A stretch of 64,000 nt of DNA from NCBI RefSeq assembly GCF_000143415.4, contig NW_003314332.1:119667-183666 (forward strand), written 5' to 3'. The position numbers and the translations under genes were made by a program. The stretch's first letter is position 1; every line of letters begins with the position of its first letter. Of the stretch, positions 1 through 11,600 are shown piece by piece. The notes beneath the pieces are model-generated. The model did not search any database. It had not been told where the DNA came from and worked only from the letters and a program-made list of their open reading frames with translations. Source of the stretch: Selaginella moellendorffii. Its lineage: Eukaryota; Streptophyta; Lycopodiopsida; Selaginellales; Selaginellaceae.

Positions 1-2200
1 ATCTTCTTCTATATTTTCAATGAGATGGAATCCAAGATCTTGCTGAAAGTTGGTGGCATGATGCTTATTAATATGTCTTTACTTCCTACTCCTCCAAATG
101 CACAAAATTCTTTGTAAGTGAGTGAACTTTTATACAATGAATCATATTAGTGTAAACAATTAAAGACAACGCCTTGAGAGATAATTCATAAGGATTCAAA
201 TATAGAGGGAAAAAGTTTATAAGAAAGAGTGCATCCCCTTTTCAAAATTGTTAAGGGTCTTAGGGTTAAAATTTGAATAATATTGAATTAGGTAACATTT
301 CAAAAAGTTTAAATTAAGGAGTTTACATTTAGTATCAAAAAGGTCTGACTCTTTTACACTATATATTGAAAATGACATTACCAAATAAATAAATAAACAA
401 ATAAACAAATTTAAAATAATATATAGAGCTCAAAATTGTTTATAGAATTCTCTACACCACAAAAAAAAAACAAGAAACCTTTACCAATGCATTGTTTATG
501 ATTAAGAAACCACACTTAAGAATAATGTCATACTAGCCATGCTTTATTTATGTTGTTGGCTAAACTGTCCTCAAGAAATTATAGCATTCAATACTTAAGA
601 ATTGCCATGGTTTATTTATGTTGTTGGCTAAGTTGTCCTCAAGAAATTAAAGCATTCAATACTATAGGAAGAAATAGTTAGACTCAACTAAAATAAAAGA
701 GCTTCAAGGGAAGGTCCTTGAATGAAAGTATCCTACTTAATGAGGTTGAAATTTATAGCAAAATCATTCATTAGTTTGTCAGCCAAACATCTTACTATAA
801 AAGTGTAAATATCATAGATAGTGTCCTCCATATATTAGTATAGCAACTATCTAATGTAGTAGACATTGATTATTGTATAAACCCAAAGGTACCAACCTAA
901 AAGGAAATTTAAAAATACAAAATTTAAAATAAAAATATTTATTATTGTTAATAAGCCTTATGCACATAAGGTAGATACATTGTACAATTTGCAATCGATC
1001 ACATGGCAAAACATCTCCTATATCTTTGTGGTTAAATGCCTCTTGAATAATCCTTGCAAAAACCTTCATTTCAGCTCACTTAAAAACACACAAATATTCT
1101 AAATTCTTTAATTTCTCCCACCAAACTTTAATGGGAAAAACTTTTGAAGCTTGGGTGTGATTTGTTGTGGATTCTTATGGACATAGGCCATCTAAAAAAT
1201 AATAACATCTTTTGTAAGTATTGTTGGGTGGTGCCTAATGTCCAGCCAATTTGTTTCAAGCTATGATCACACAAAAGATAATGGTAAACAAAGCATTTTA
1301 CATTTCAGATCCAAAGTAAATGTGAAGTCTTGAGAAGTCCAAACTACTATATCAAATATTCACTTTTATAGGATATTATTGTAAGTTGATTATCATGATG
1401 AAAAGAGGGTGTAGATTGTCCTCTTCTATAACTATATAACACATGTGATTATAGGGTGAGATAAAGGTTCTTTTATCAAGTAATTGCCCTTTTTTCCAAT
1501 TGGCTTAAAGGGAAAGAGATGGGGTGTGCTATAAATTAAAAGTGCAATTAATAAACATGTGCTAATATAGATTATTCTCAAAGGTATAATAGCACAAATC
1601 AAGGATATATTTATAGCCTATAGTGTTAAGGTTAGAGACATATAAAGTAGAAAACTAGGTAAATCTTCCCTATAAATTCTGAATATCTAACAATCATAAA
1701 GATGCTAAGGAATATTCTTTTCTCAATTGATGACAGTTCAATATAAATGTTCAAAGCACACTTTAAAAAAAATTCTTCCATTTATTACTTATGTAAGTTC
1801 CTAAATTTAGCCTTTCCAGGAATTCAAACCCAAGGACACTTAACCCTAAATATGTCAAACTTTTAATTTATTGAAAAAAAGAGCATACTTAGTCTTTTCC
1901 TTTTATATTTGAACCCCTATAAATTATTCTTTTTAAATTAGGATTTCATATATTTTAGGTTTGATATTATGTAAAGTTGTAGCGTAGAGAGTATATACAC
2001 ACCTTTCCATTATAGGTATCAATTAATTATTTTGATAAAAACCTCCTTCACATAATTTGGTATCTTCTTCTTGTATTTATCATGGTATTCCTACTTAAGA
2101 TCTGACATTCACCAATGATTCCCTCAAGAGAAGAAACATCTCGAATGTGCTTGACAAACCTAAGCCTCATTCTGTGTGCAAAGAGCTCTAATACAAGGTC
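1..2200. other. AT-rich gene-poor stretch
   Basis: No convincing coding region. Composition is strongly AT-rich, with short A and T runs and stop codons in all frames, in contrast to the GC-richer genic DNA that begins near 2200. It resembles the decayed retrotransposon island at 16.2-22.6 kb, but I could not recognise reverse transcriptase or integrase motifs here. The only clear structure is a tandem duplication of about 68 bp at 536-665. Confidence 0.6.
536..665. repeat. Tandem duplication, two copies of about 68 bp
   Basis: Both copies begin with GCCATG then TTTATTTATGTTGTTGGCTA and continue through TCCTCAAGAAATTA to CATTCAATACT. They differ by a handful of substitutions. Copy 1 is about 536-603 and copy 2 about 604-665. 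Confidence 0.85.
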
Positions 2201-2460
2201 GTCTTCCCATTGCCTACAAGCCTAAGCATGAGAGCGTTCCAGGACACCGAACGCCTTCCAAGCACTACTGTATTTAATAGATGTGTTCTCTATGATAAAT
2301 CATCAATCCCTAGATCTTCCTATCGCCTTGCAGGTTGCAGCCAAAGTAGCGATGGAACTCAAGAATTCCACGAGTCTCCATGCGATCACTGCCGCTTCAT
2401 CCCCTCCATTCTCTGGGCATTCTCTCCACAAACCTCAAAGCGATGATCTTAAAGATACCA
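2200..2460 (-). pseudogene. Decayed PPR gene fragment
   Basis: The sequence is a degraded copy of part of the intact PPR gene at 36190-39048. The stretch around 2218-2250, containing ATGAGAGCGTTCCAGGACACC, matches 36945-36975. The stretch around 2330-2430 (TTGCAGCCAAAG, then GATGGAACTCA, then CACTGCCGCTTCATCC) matches about 37180-37300 in the same order. Spacing between the blocks is reduced, so internal deletions have occurred, and no long PPR reading frame survives on the minus strand. It lies just upstream of the methyltransferase gene and is probably not expressed as protein. Confidence 0.75.
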
Positions 2461-2557
2461 TTATTTAGTCATAGTTTGAAAGAGAGGAGAGCGTGTAGGT
2501 TTTCTGCGCTCGCATAGGGACACGAGTAAGCATTCAAGGGCCATCGACGTCAAGGCC

Positions 2558-3850
2558 ATGAGCATAGTGGTGGATTTCAATCCTCCGTCGGCCTGGAGGC
2601 GGCCACAAGATGGAAGGAAATGCGGGTTCAAGTACAAGGCCATGGTGAGGTTCCTGGCACTCACGAGACGACGGCTTTGCGTGCTGGGTTTGCACAGCAC
2701 AATGGATTGCACAGCTCCTCAAAGTGGGTCTTCAGGAGATCTGGAGGGCAGCAGCAACTGTGATTGCTGGTGCGGATGCGGGAGGAGGCAAGTGCTTGCA
2801 TCAATCCTGGGAACATCGCTAGCAACGAGTGAGGCTGGACTACATGCAGGTGGCCTTGAAGATGGCTATCTAGTAGTAACAGTTATCCTTTTCTTCGCAA
2901 CTTTTCCTTGTTCTTCTTTCTTGCTCTTCTCTTTCGCAGCAAACGCTGAGAGCAGTCCATCCGAAAAGGCCTGACTGGTACGAGGAGTTCTACGCACAAA
3001 GCATAAAATGTGGAATGGTGGCTTACGAGGCTGAGGTGAACGACTTACAAACTCTCGATGAAAATTTTTTCTTCCATGAAATCCTTCTAGGCGGCGAAAT
3101 ACAAAGAGAAACTGTTCGAGAGCCTGAGACAAAGATCGGCTGCCACCACTGTTTTGGAGCTCGGTGTCGGCACGGGTCCAAATCTCAAGTATTACGCGAG
3201 ATCAGGGAGCGGCATGAGTGTCATTGGGATCGATCCCAACGAAAAAATGGAGAAGTACGCTCGAGCTGCTGCAGCCGATGCCGGGCTATCGAATTCCCAA
3301 TTCAAGTTTATCCATGCCGTGAGTGCGACAATGTTCACAAGTTCATGAGTTTCTACTCTTTTTCTTTCCAGGTTGGAGAGCAAATACCCCTCGCCACTTC
3401 GACCGTAGATTCGGTCATCTCAACTCTGGTGCTGTGCTCGGTGAAAGATCTAAATTCAACTCTCCAAGGTTGTTTTTTTTTTTTCTCGATCTTCCGTTTA
3501 ACACTCCTTGAATTAATGTAGAAGTGAAGCGAGTCCTCAAGCCCGGAGCTACGTTCTACTTCCTGGAGCACGTTGCGGCTCAAGGTACTGGCTACTGGAA
3601 ACTCTCCTTGCGCTCCTGATCTCAGTCTCTCGCGTGAATCAATCCAGAAGGAAGCAGCGTGAGATTCTGGCAAAACGTTCTCGACCCCGTCCAACAGTTC
3701 GTCGCCGATGGCTGCCACCTCACCCGTGACACTCTTTCCGGCATCCAGTCCGCCAGCTTCGCGAGCGTCGCGGCGCAGCGAATCAACATCAGCAGCGCCT
3801 TCCTGATCTCGCCGCATGTCATAGGGACCGCGCAATCTTCACGGTTGTAA
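2558..3850 (+). CDS. METTL7-like SAM-dependent methyltransferase
   Basis: Predicted class I SAM-dependent methyltransferase of the plant METTL7-like group (Arabidopsis At1g69523-type, often plastid-targeted). Proposed exons are 2558-2875, 2940-3035, 3091-3318, 3372-3468, 3522-3584 and 3648-3850. They join in frame to 334 residues with GT-AG introns of about 52-64 bp. Motif I is VLELGVGTGPN, followed by the acidic loop VIGIDPN, the motif IV region STLVLCSV, and VKRVLKPGATFYFLEHVAA. The C-terminal ADGCHLTRDT is typical of this group. The N-terminal hundred residues are basic and poorly conserved, consistent with a transit peptide but not proof of one. The start is the first ATG of the open exon and is the least certain boundary. 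The substrate is unknown. Confidence 0.85.
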
Positions 3851-4014
3851 CAACAAAAATTTGATCCTCCTCGGTGGAAAAATGCAATCACGACCATTCA
3901 AAGAGCTGCAGCTCAGAGCGGCGTGGCAGGAAAACAATTTCGAGGTAAAGTCTCCATCCACCTACTTACATCTTCCTTCGCATTTAAGCTCACGGCCACC
4001 GCGTGTTTTAGAGA

Positions 4015-4104
4015 GAGCGAGCGAGCGAGCGAGTGAGAGATCATAGAGTGAGCGAGCGAGCGAGCGAGATTAAACTCGAGGAGGGAAAAGAGCGAGCGAG
4101 CACA
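4015..4104. repeat. GAGC-rich simple repeat in a 5' leader
   Basis: Runs of GAGCGAGCGAGCGAGC are interrupted by short unique sequence and end directly before the ATG of the small proline-rich protein gene. It is probably part of that gene's 5' untranslated region. Confidence 0.7.
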
Positions 4105-4105
4105 A

Positions 4106-4450
4106 ATGGCTAATGCTTTTGGATTCCTTCTCTCGTGCGTGGTGGTTCTATCAGCATCCTTGTTTGTTTGCACAGAGGCGCGCTCCAGAGTTTTGTGCGC
4201 TCGCTCGCATCCTTGCTGCGGGATCTTTCCACCTGCCGGTTGCTTTGGGCCGCGAAGAGCTCTCGACTGCGAATGCCCGGGTCCGATCGTTCGCCCACAT
4301 CCTCCTCGTCCAGCCTCGGGCCCTGCTCACGGCCCAAAGCCACCACCAAAATTCCCTCCATTCCCGTTCCCATGGTTTCCTCCATTTCCATTTCCCTTCA
4401 GGTTCCCACCATTTCCAAGACATGCTCCACCACCACTGCCTAATGTGTAA
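4106..4450 (+). CDS. Small secreted cysteine/proline-rich protein
   Basis: A single-exon frame of 114 residues. The first 25 residues form a typical signal peptide (hydrophobic core FLLSCVVVLSASLFVC, then a small-residue cleavage region). A short cysteine cluster follows (CARSHPCCGIFPPAGC, then CEC), and then a proline-rich tail dominated by PPF, PFP and HPPRP units. This looks like a cell-wall or extracellular proline-rich protein. I cannot name a family. The frame opens 1 bp after the GAGC-repeat leader and stops before the tRNA gene. Overlapping frames on both strands are also open because of base composition, but only this one has a signal peptide and a coherent domain order. Confidence 0.6.
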   Translation: MANAFGFLLSCVVVLSASLFVCTEARSRVLCARSHPCCGIFPPAGCFGPRRALDCECPGPIVRPHPPRPASGPAHGPKPPPKFPPFPFPWFPPFPFPFRFPPFPRHAPPPLPNV

Positions 4451-4550
4451 CTAAAATACTACCACCATAGTCGCCACCTTTTAGTTCCACGTAACTATAG
4501 ATCCGCCACCTAGAAGTTTTCACACAAAAATTAATAAAAAGGGATGTTTT

Positions 4551-4623
4551 TCCATTGCCGGGATTTGAACCCGGGTCGCCTGGGTGAAAGCCAGGTATCC
4601 TGACCGGACTAGACGACAATGGA
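4551..4623 (-). tRNA. tRNA-Glu (UUC)
   Basis: On the minus strand the 73-nt sequence folds as a standard cloverleaf. The acceptor stem is TCCATTG paired with CAATGGA, the anticodon loop CTTTCAC carries UUC, and the T arm contains GGTTCAAATCC (box B). The D arm carries the box A-like GTCTAGTCCGG. A T-rich stretch lies just downstream on the minus strand, as expected for RNA polymerase III termination. Confidence 0.93.
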
Positions 4624-4892
4624 ATTGCAAGAAGCCTCTTCTGGCCAGTGCTTTCAATATCCATGGACAATTGTGTAAACTAACACTTTTTCCCTTGACT
4701 AGCTTGTTACTCGTTACATGAGAAAGTGTAACATATCTACAGTTGGGGATGCTTTTGCTTTTGCTCAGGAATCTAGAGGCTGTGAGATCTTGAGTTTGAG
4801 TTTGGTGGTGCGTCTCCTTCGCATTCACAAAGGGAGCTGGAGCAACTTGAAGAACCCTAACACGTTTCTTACAGCTTCGTATTAGGGTGGCG

Positions 4893-4924
4893 GTTGATTG
4901 ATTGATTGATTGATTGATTGATTT
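4893..4924. repeat. GATT microsatellite
   Basis: About seven tandem TTGA/GATT units in an intergenic region. A short related run recurs at 5130-5143. Confidence 0.9.
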
Positions 4925-5370
4925 GATCCTCACTTCTACAAAATATACTTTGTAAGGTGTACTCTCTACATATACTGCCTGTAGGTACACTGCAAAAGCT
5001 GAAAGACAAAAAAGAAGGAATACTAATGATCTCAAATGACAAAAACGGTCTTTTTTTCCTTATTTTTTTCCTTTTTGGCTTGTAAAAAAAAATTGATCGC
5101 ATCTCTCGCTTGAGAGTGTTGTAATGTGTATTGATTGATTGACGATCTTATCCTCCCAAAAAGACCTCTATGTACACCAAGGGAATAAAAAAATGATAAA
5201 AAGAGATTTTTTCACATTTTTCCAGCCTCTCACACTGGGTCATTCCAACGATCCAAGCGAATCAAACCTTTGCAACAAACGAACGAACGAGCGATCGGTC
5301 GGGTTGTGCTGTGCGATCGCGGAAAAAAATCCAAAGAGAAAAGTATAAACCTCGCGGGCGCGTCTATGTA

Positions 5371-6339
5371 TCATCTCATCAAGATCAATCCACTGTCCTG
5401 CCCCGAATCCTTCTTGCAGGACGCCATTTCCGGCTGCTGCTGCTGCTGCTGCTGGCAGCGGCGCTGCTCCAGCTTGAAATTCGCCTGGCAGATCTTGGCC
5501 AGCGACTGCAAGTTGCACCGCACCACCGTGTCGGTGAAAACGCGAGTATCCTCCCTGGTGTTCCCCTCTGGAACATCCACCACATAGGATTCCATCACCA
5601 CCGTCACCACCTTCCTGGTGGGAGCCAAAGTTGCCGGAGCTGTTCTTCCGTGATCCCCGGAAGAACACCTCAAACCTGCGCTGCCGCCACCGGTGGCGAT
5701 GGCCATGGAAATGGATCCACCACCACCATCGCTCACCTCAAACTCGTGCAAGCTTGTGACGGAGGCGTAGTTCCGAAGGCGGTGCTCGCCACCAACGACG
5801 CGGAAGCTGACGATGTGGTGCTCGTCGTCCAGGATCTCCAGCCTCTCGGTACTGCAGCTAGCGGGGAGGCCCGAGATGAGCGTGATGTTGCGGAGGCTGC
5901 CCACGCTGCTGCCATCGCCGCTGGCGATGACGCACGCCTTGACGAAGCGCTTGTAGGCCTGGGGCGTGTCGAAGCGGCGGAGCATCGGCCACACAGCGCT
6001 GACGGGCGCATCGATCCGCTGGAGCAAGAGATTGGCGCACTGGTGGGGCTGCGCGGCCGAGAGCACGCTGTGGAGGCGCCACCGCGATTCGTCCAGCTGC
6101 AATCGCTGCTGGGGCGTGAGCATATCGTCCACCTCTTTGCCGGTGGTGATTGTGGCGGCAGTGGTGGTGTTGTCCGATCCTCCGCCTCCGGCTCTCTCGA
6201 CTTTGCTGGGCTTGGAGTGATCGTCCAGAGATACCACGTCCTCGAGACGGATGATCCGCTGCTCCACCACCATCCCAGCGCGGGTCTGGTAATCGGACAA
6301 GAACCCACGAGCGATTAGCGATGGGGGAGCAAAACCCAC
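5371..6339 (-). CDS. PYL: PYR/PYL/RCAR-type abscisic acid receptor
   Basis: START/Bet v 1-fold soluble ABA receptor that inhibits clade A PP2C phosphatases when it binds ABA. The 322-residue frame has the family hallmarks: [21 protein letters not shown] (residues 116-136, including the Lys that contacts the ABA carboxylate), the gate loop SGLPA (156-160), the latch GGEHRLRNY (183-191), and the C-terminal helix region [18 protein letters not shown]. Two features are odd. First, a Gly/Ser-rich segment of about 43 residues (about 201-243) interrupts the strand following TSLHE. It begins with a good splice donor (GTGAGC) and could instead be a 126-nt in-phase intron at 5611-5736. Second, the C-terminus carries a run of seven Gln from a CAG tract. 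Met1 at 6339 is uncertain; Met23 is an alternative. Confidence 0.9.
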   Translation of the reverse strand: MGFAPPSLIARGFLSDYQTRAGMVVEQRIIRLEDVVSLDDHSKPSKVERAGGGGSDNTTTAATITTGKEVDDMLTPQQRLQLDESRWRLHSVLSAAQPHQCANLLLQRIDAPVSAVWPMLRRFDTPQAYKRFVKACVIASGDGSSVGSLRNITLISGLPASCSTERLEILDDEHHIVSFRVVGGEHRLRNYASVTSLHEFEVSDGGGGSISMAIATGGGSAGLRCSSGDHGRTAPATLAPTRKVVTVVMESYVVDVPEGNTREDTRVFTDTVVRCNLQSLAKICQANFKLEQRRCQQQQQQQPEMASCKKDSGQDSGLILMR

Positions 6340-6936
6340 TACTCACAATCGCGGACCTTCTTCTCTTTTTCCTTCTTCTCCTTTTCTCACACACACTCCC
6401 TCTCTCTCCGCTTTCTCGCGCGGATATGCATTGCTCGAACCGACCAAGAAGGAAAAAGAGAAAGATAAAAAAAAGCAAGGAAGAGCATGGTTGACTTGCG
6501 CGGAGTTTCTAAAGCCAGAAGCTCGAGTGGGAGCTTAGATCTCGGAGGCGGCTCTCCTTGAGTCAGAGGCAGCACCAGCGTCGTCAAGGAGGAAGAATCC
6601 AATCACTCTGGAAAATCTCATGCAAGGAAAGCTCTTCCTTCGATCCTCGCTCTAAGATAAGAAGTGGAGATTGGTGTTCTTTACCTTGTTTTCTCCCAAT
6701 GAATCGATCATCGTCGGGGCCACCATTGCGTTTGCCGTTGCGAGAAATCGCTCGCGCTAGCTCGGATCGCCCACACCCTCCAGCTTGGATAGAATCCAAT
6801 CCAAGAAACAAAACCAGCCCAGCTTTCTTGATCTTCTTTGCGTGAGTGGGTTGTCAAGGAAGGTAGTCCTTTTTGATAGCTACCGCGAGCTCTGAGGGAA
6901 CTCACACACACACAGAGGAAATTTAAGGAGCTTTCC

Positions 6937-6991
6937 TCTCTCTCTCTCTCTCCCTCTCCCTCTCTCTCTCTCGTGGAGAGAGAGAGAGAGA
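6937..6991. repeat. CT tract followed by GA tract (inverted microsatellite)
   Basis: Roughly 35 nt of (CT)n with CCC interruptions, a GTG spacer, then 17 nt of (GA)n. The two arms are self-complementary and could form a hairpin. It lies about 600 bp upstream of the PYL start codon, on that gene's promoter or leader side. Confidence 0.85.
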
Positions 6992-8128
6992 GTCTTTTGG
7001 TGTGAAGTGAGGGGCCCAAATGCGGTCACAAAATCGCACGCGTACGGCGGGCTCAGGATCTAACTGCAGGGCCGTCGGGAATATTCACCGCGGGGCCGCG
7101 AATATTCCGTCGCTCCGCTATTTGATCGATCGCTGTCCAACTTGCGCTCGCCCCCACTTGACAATTTGGGAGAGAGCGAAGTTTGTGGATGATCAAGTCG
7201 CGGGAATGGATCCATCCTGTGGGCTTCGCGTCGTAAAGTAAAAGAGAGGAATTGGACTGGAGGATTGGCTGGCGGTCGCAGTAACGAGTTGTCGTTTGTC
7301 ACCGAGGAGGATGCCCAAGTAGCCAAATTGCAGGGTGGCGGGGGGACCTTTTATAATTAAGCTCCAGCAAAGAATCCATCAATCCTCCCCACCACAGGCA
7401 CCACATTTTGATATACAAGTAATATGTTTTGGTGACGGAGACGACGACTGCGACGAAGACGAACGGGAAAATATCAGCTTTTCAATGCCCAAATCTTCCA
7501 CGTGAAAACTGCATTGGCAGCTCCAACTTGCCAAGTTGCCCCGCACACAAAACCCCAAGAAAAAACTTCTTACGTTTTCTCTAGCTTGATCAGTCACACT
7601 GTTCCAACTAAGTACCATCTTTCTTCTTCTCGTCACGCCCCCACCCAAATCCCTGGATCTGGAATCAAATCAGGCAAATAGAACTGGTTTTGTGGTCTAG
7701 TGTTGGGGCTGCAGTGACGGTGCATTGCATCTCATCGCTTGCATCTCACCGCCACAATCAAGTGGATAGCATTGTCAAACATAAATAAAGCTTGGAGTCG
7801 AGATCAATTTGCCTTGCATCCATCAGTTTCATGTTTGCACTGTTGCATCCACCAGTCTCATGTGTCACAATAGCCATTCAGAGAAGAGCATACATGTATA
7901 CATAGCATAAGAGCCTAAGACCCAATTTACAATGAAAAGCCGCAGGCAACAAGTGGGAAGAATAGTTCATTGCCCCCGAGTTTACAATTCGCTTGCCACA
8001 CAAAATAATCAAGGGAGCCCGCATCCGCCCTCCAAGAATATTTCTCCAATCCTTACCAATTCAATGTACACTAAGCAGTGTATCAGAGCAAAAGCGAAAA
8101 AGGCCCCATTCTAGAAACAATCCCCAGC

Positions 8129-8345
8129 AAGTTGGGCCATTGTTTAGTCACTAAACAGCTCTAGCAAAATGATCCCCATGGACCAGCATCCTTGCAACCA
8201 ATGGCTGCTTTTCACTGTAATATATATACTCCAAGTTGGGGCCATTGTTTACTCACTACACAGCCCTAGCAAAATGATCCCCATGACCAGCATCCTTCCA
8301 ACCAATGGCTGCTTTTCACTGCAATATATATACACCAAGTGGGGG
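8129..8345. repeat. Tandem duplication, two copies of about 104 bp plus a partial third
   Basis: Copy 1 (about 8129-8232) and copy 2 (about 8233-8335) share AAGTTGGGGCCATTGTTT, CTAGCAAAATGATCCCCATG, CCAATGGCTGCTTTTCACTG and TAATATATATAC. They differ by scattered substitutions and 1-nt indels. A third copy begins at about 8336 (CAAGTGGGGGCA) and is lost at once. Confidence 0.85.
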
Positions 8346-8635
8346 CAGAGCACCAGGTGAAATGCATCCCCAACAACTGGTCCCAAACTCTTTCAAATTG
8401 CACAAGAATCATTCCTGGAGTTGTCAAAAAAGAGGTAAAAAAATTTAAAACTGTGATGTCAGCGCCACGCCAGCTCCGTACCAGCTGGCCCCTCGCCGGA
8501 TACCGTACATATAAGCTCTATGTTGTGTAGATTCGTTTAGACGTATCGAAACGATAATCACGGTGATAATATCTCTATCCTCTGTGTATGAATGAATATA
8601 ATGTGTGTGTCTGCTGTGTACAAGTGGGCCTTTTT

Positions 8636-11600
8636 TTAAGCGAAGTAAGTGGCTGTGCCTGAATTTAATAGCAGCTGCCAGGCAAACGAGATGAGGAAGA
8701 ATCAAAGCAACAAAAGAAAAGTAAAACACACTACCTCGAGCTGCTCTTCCGTGAACTGTTCCTTCTGAATCTCCCAAGTATCCGAGTGCGTACGACGGAA
8801 CTCGCCAATCGCCTTGGTTACGGTCGCTCGTATCGGCCACGGGTAATGGCTGAAGTATGTTATTGTCGTCACCATCTCGGGCAGCCAGCTGATACGGTAA
8901 AGATCACAACGGGTCAGAGTTTCTTGTGACGAGTACCTGGGTATATCGTAAGGAACGGAGAGAATGCATGCTGTGAGAGCAAGCACTGCGCCGTGCACCA
9001 CGGGAACTGCAAGCCCATCCGGAAGCCTGTGCGAGCTGGGAAGCAAGGCACACGAGCAAGTGAGAGGTCTTGAAATCAATCACCCGCTACAAACAAGGAA
9101 CAAGTTGAACACACTGGGTGGCTTACTTTGGCTTCCCGGATTTTAAGATTGAGCGTGTTGTCGCCAGTGCCTGCTCGCGAAAGCTTTGCACCACGCTGCT
9201 CTCTGCGCCTCTCATCATGCCCGCTGCAGCCGTCGACGACATCTCTCTCACCTGATCGATAAAGGACAACAAACATGTAAGTCTTCCTCTTTTTTATTTT
9301 TTTAAAGAGAAAAATGTATGAAAACTCCTACCTCCAGCTGAGGGTCACATAGAGATTCAGTCACTTTGTTCCAAAGCAACTGCCAAAGGCTATGATTCAA
9401 TAAGAATGAATGTCTGTACGCAAATAAGACGACATTAGATAGTAGTACCATGCTCATACAAAAACAACAGACCTGTACATAAATGGCTGAAGGAACGAAA
9501 TGGAGGCAACTCGAACGCGCCAGTTATCCTCACTCGCAGCTTTGAGTAATCGCGACACAAGTTCGGCAAGGTGCGAGGTGGGAAAGAGCTGCCACTTCAG
9601 GTAACGCAGAGCCGACCGTGCTAAGTGTGTCAGGTCTTTTTCCGAGGTATCCTGATACAACACACTCTTTCCTTAGTCTCAAAGCAAGAAAGCTATAAAC
9701 CGAACCTGGAGCAAAAGAAGTGGATGTACAAGTTCAACTACAAGGTCTGACAAAATGTTGAACCGTCCTGAGTACATACAAGCTAACAGAAAATAAAACA
9801 CCTGCACGACCAGAGGTGTAAAGAAGCTAGCCGAAAGATCAATATCACTTACCGTCTCCATGTCCTTGACAGCCTTTTTGTCACGTTTCGAAACATCCCC
9901 TTCAACGTTCTCGTGCACATTCAGGATCTTCCTTGCTTCTGGTTCGGTCCGCCGAATGAACCTCCCGAGAGATGTGCTGCCATCGAGTGGAACTTCGTGA
10001 CCACACTCTCGTAGGCCAGCACTTAAAACACAAGCAAGCGTCCCGATCGCCTTCCGGACCTGTGCATTTAAACCAACGATCACAAAGCTCACAGTGAGAA
10101 ACTGAATCAACCAAGGCTTCACCTGAGCAGTCGAGTGACCAGTGTACTCCAATATCTCGTCGAGAAGCATGACCTGGAAGCTGACTTCGTCGCTAAGCAT
10201 GTCTTTGCTCTGGACTTCCAATAGTGCCGCGGTGAGAAAATTAAACCGCTTAGCGGCGAGACTCGAAGAAGCATGCGATCCCAGTAACTTGCCAAGGCAC
10301 TCCAGCACTTTAAAACGCAGCGCCGACCCTTGGCTCCCACTCGTTGCATATCGGATGCATGCCACCCATTCAGGAGCGCATTCCAGTGTGGTTTTCTTGA
10401 GGGCCTTACGCAACAAAGCTGATAGCCAGTCATCCCATGCCGCCTCAACGCAGGCAGCCTCCGTCCGTATCACACCCCCGATTATCTCAGCCGCAGCACA
10501 CTGCTTCCCACGTTCATCCACGGTCGAGACAGCGTCTTCCAGCGGCCGTCGTAAGATGTCCAAGACAATCTGGCCATATTTCCGAGTGAGCTCTTCAAAC
10601 AGCTTAGCGGAAGCTTTCGAGAATGCAACTCCCAGTGACTTCGACTCCCAACTCCTCGTTGAAGGCCAGTCGCACATGTACGTCGGTAGCAAGTAAACCA
10701 GGCCGACGTCGGACATGCTTTGCGGAACGTGGATGCCATCGTCTTCAGTGTAATGGTGGTCAAGTGCCAGCAGCTCGACAACACGTTCGCCAAAGCTCTC
10801 ACTTAGCAATTGCTGCCCAATGGTGATTGATCCATTTAGTTCATGCCCCTGCATCTTGTCGGATTCAGCACCTAACAGTAGTAGCACGGCTCTCACTGAC
10901 AGCCTTCGCACCGTCGGCAAATCACTAGTAAGTTTTCCGAGGAAATGTTCTGTCAGGAAAAACATCGAGACCATGAATGTGAAGCTTACAAAAACATAGA
11001 CTTACCGTATCCATTTCTGACTAGATTCAAATTTTTCTTTCCAGATTCAAAGAACGGGGCCAGTGTTAGAAACAACAGCAATCCTTGAGCCATGAGATTA
11101 TACCTGCCATTTAAAAGAACCAAGTCAAACCCTTACAAGAAACAGTGCAGTTTTACCGCCAATGGACGGATGATGAAGCACCGGTAGCGAAGCTTTTGAT
11201 ATCCATTATTGTGTCCTCAATATTTGGTGTTACTTGGACAGGAGACCCACCAAAATACCAATTGAAGGCAATGAAAAGCTTTACGATCGAGTTATATCAG
11301 ATGATTTGCCATGGCTGATAAAGAAATATACCTTGTTAATAGCGTTCTGCGCTTTTGTGGAATCATGATGAGCGCTAGAAAATGAAGTTTAAGAAAGTGA
11401 TAAATAAAGAAAAGCAGTTGGTCATACCTCTTGAGAAATGAAGCTAAAAACGCAGGCAGACATGACCAATCCTATAAAACAAAACATTAACACAAAGGCA
11501 AATAACTATGCTTGTTAGGCGCACCTCCATCATAGACCGTATAACTGTTCTCGTTTTTAGTATTGCACAGGCACCTAGTGTCGATTCTTCAGTGGCGTTG

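Larger units (their letters stand above)
6340..8630. other. Intergenic region with simple repeats
   Basis: No supported gene. The part nearest 6340 is probably the promoter and 5' leader of the PYL gene, and the part nearest 8630 the 3' flank of the PA200 gene. Short open frames are present but show no recognisable domain. The region contains a CT/GA inverted microsatellite near 6937-6991 and a tandem duplication of about 104 bp near 8129-8336. Confidence 0.6.

Noticed and set aside
536-665. Possible CRISPR-like array
   Set aside because: Only two adjacent copies with no spacers, in a plant genome; a plain tandem duplication.
1-2200. Possible organellar DNA insertion because of high AT content
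   Set aside because: No plastid or mitochondrial genes, tRNAs or characteristic motifs seen; it looks more like decayed repeat DNA.
5311-6318. Long plus-strand open frame of 335 codons
   Set aside because: It is the antisense of the PYL gene. The minus strand carries clear gate and latch motifs, whereas this frame has none and is open only because of GC bias.
7020-7330. Short open frames between PYL and PA200
   Set aside because: No domain, no signal peptide and no splice-supported extension; consistent with GC-rich promoter DNA.
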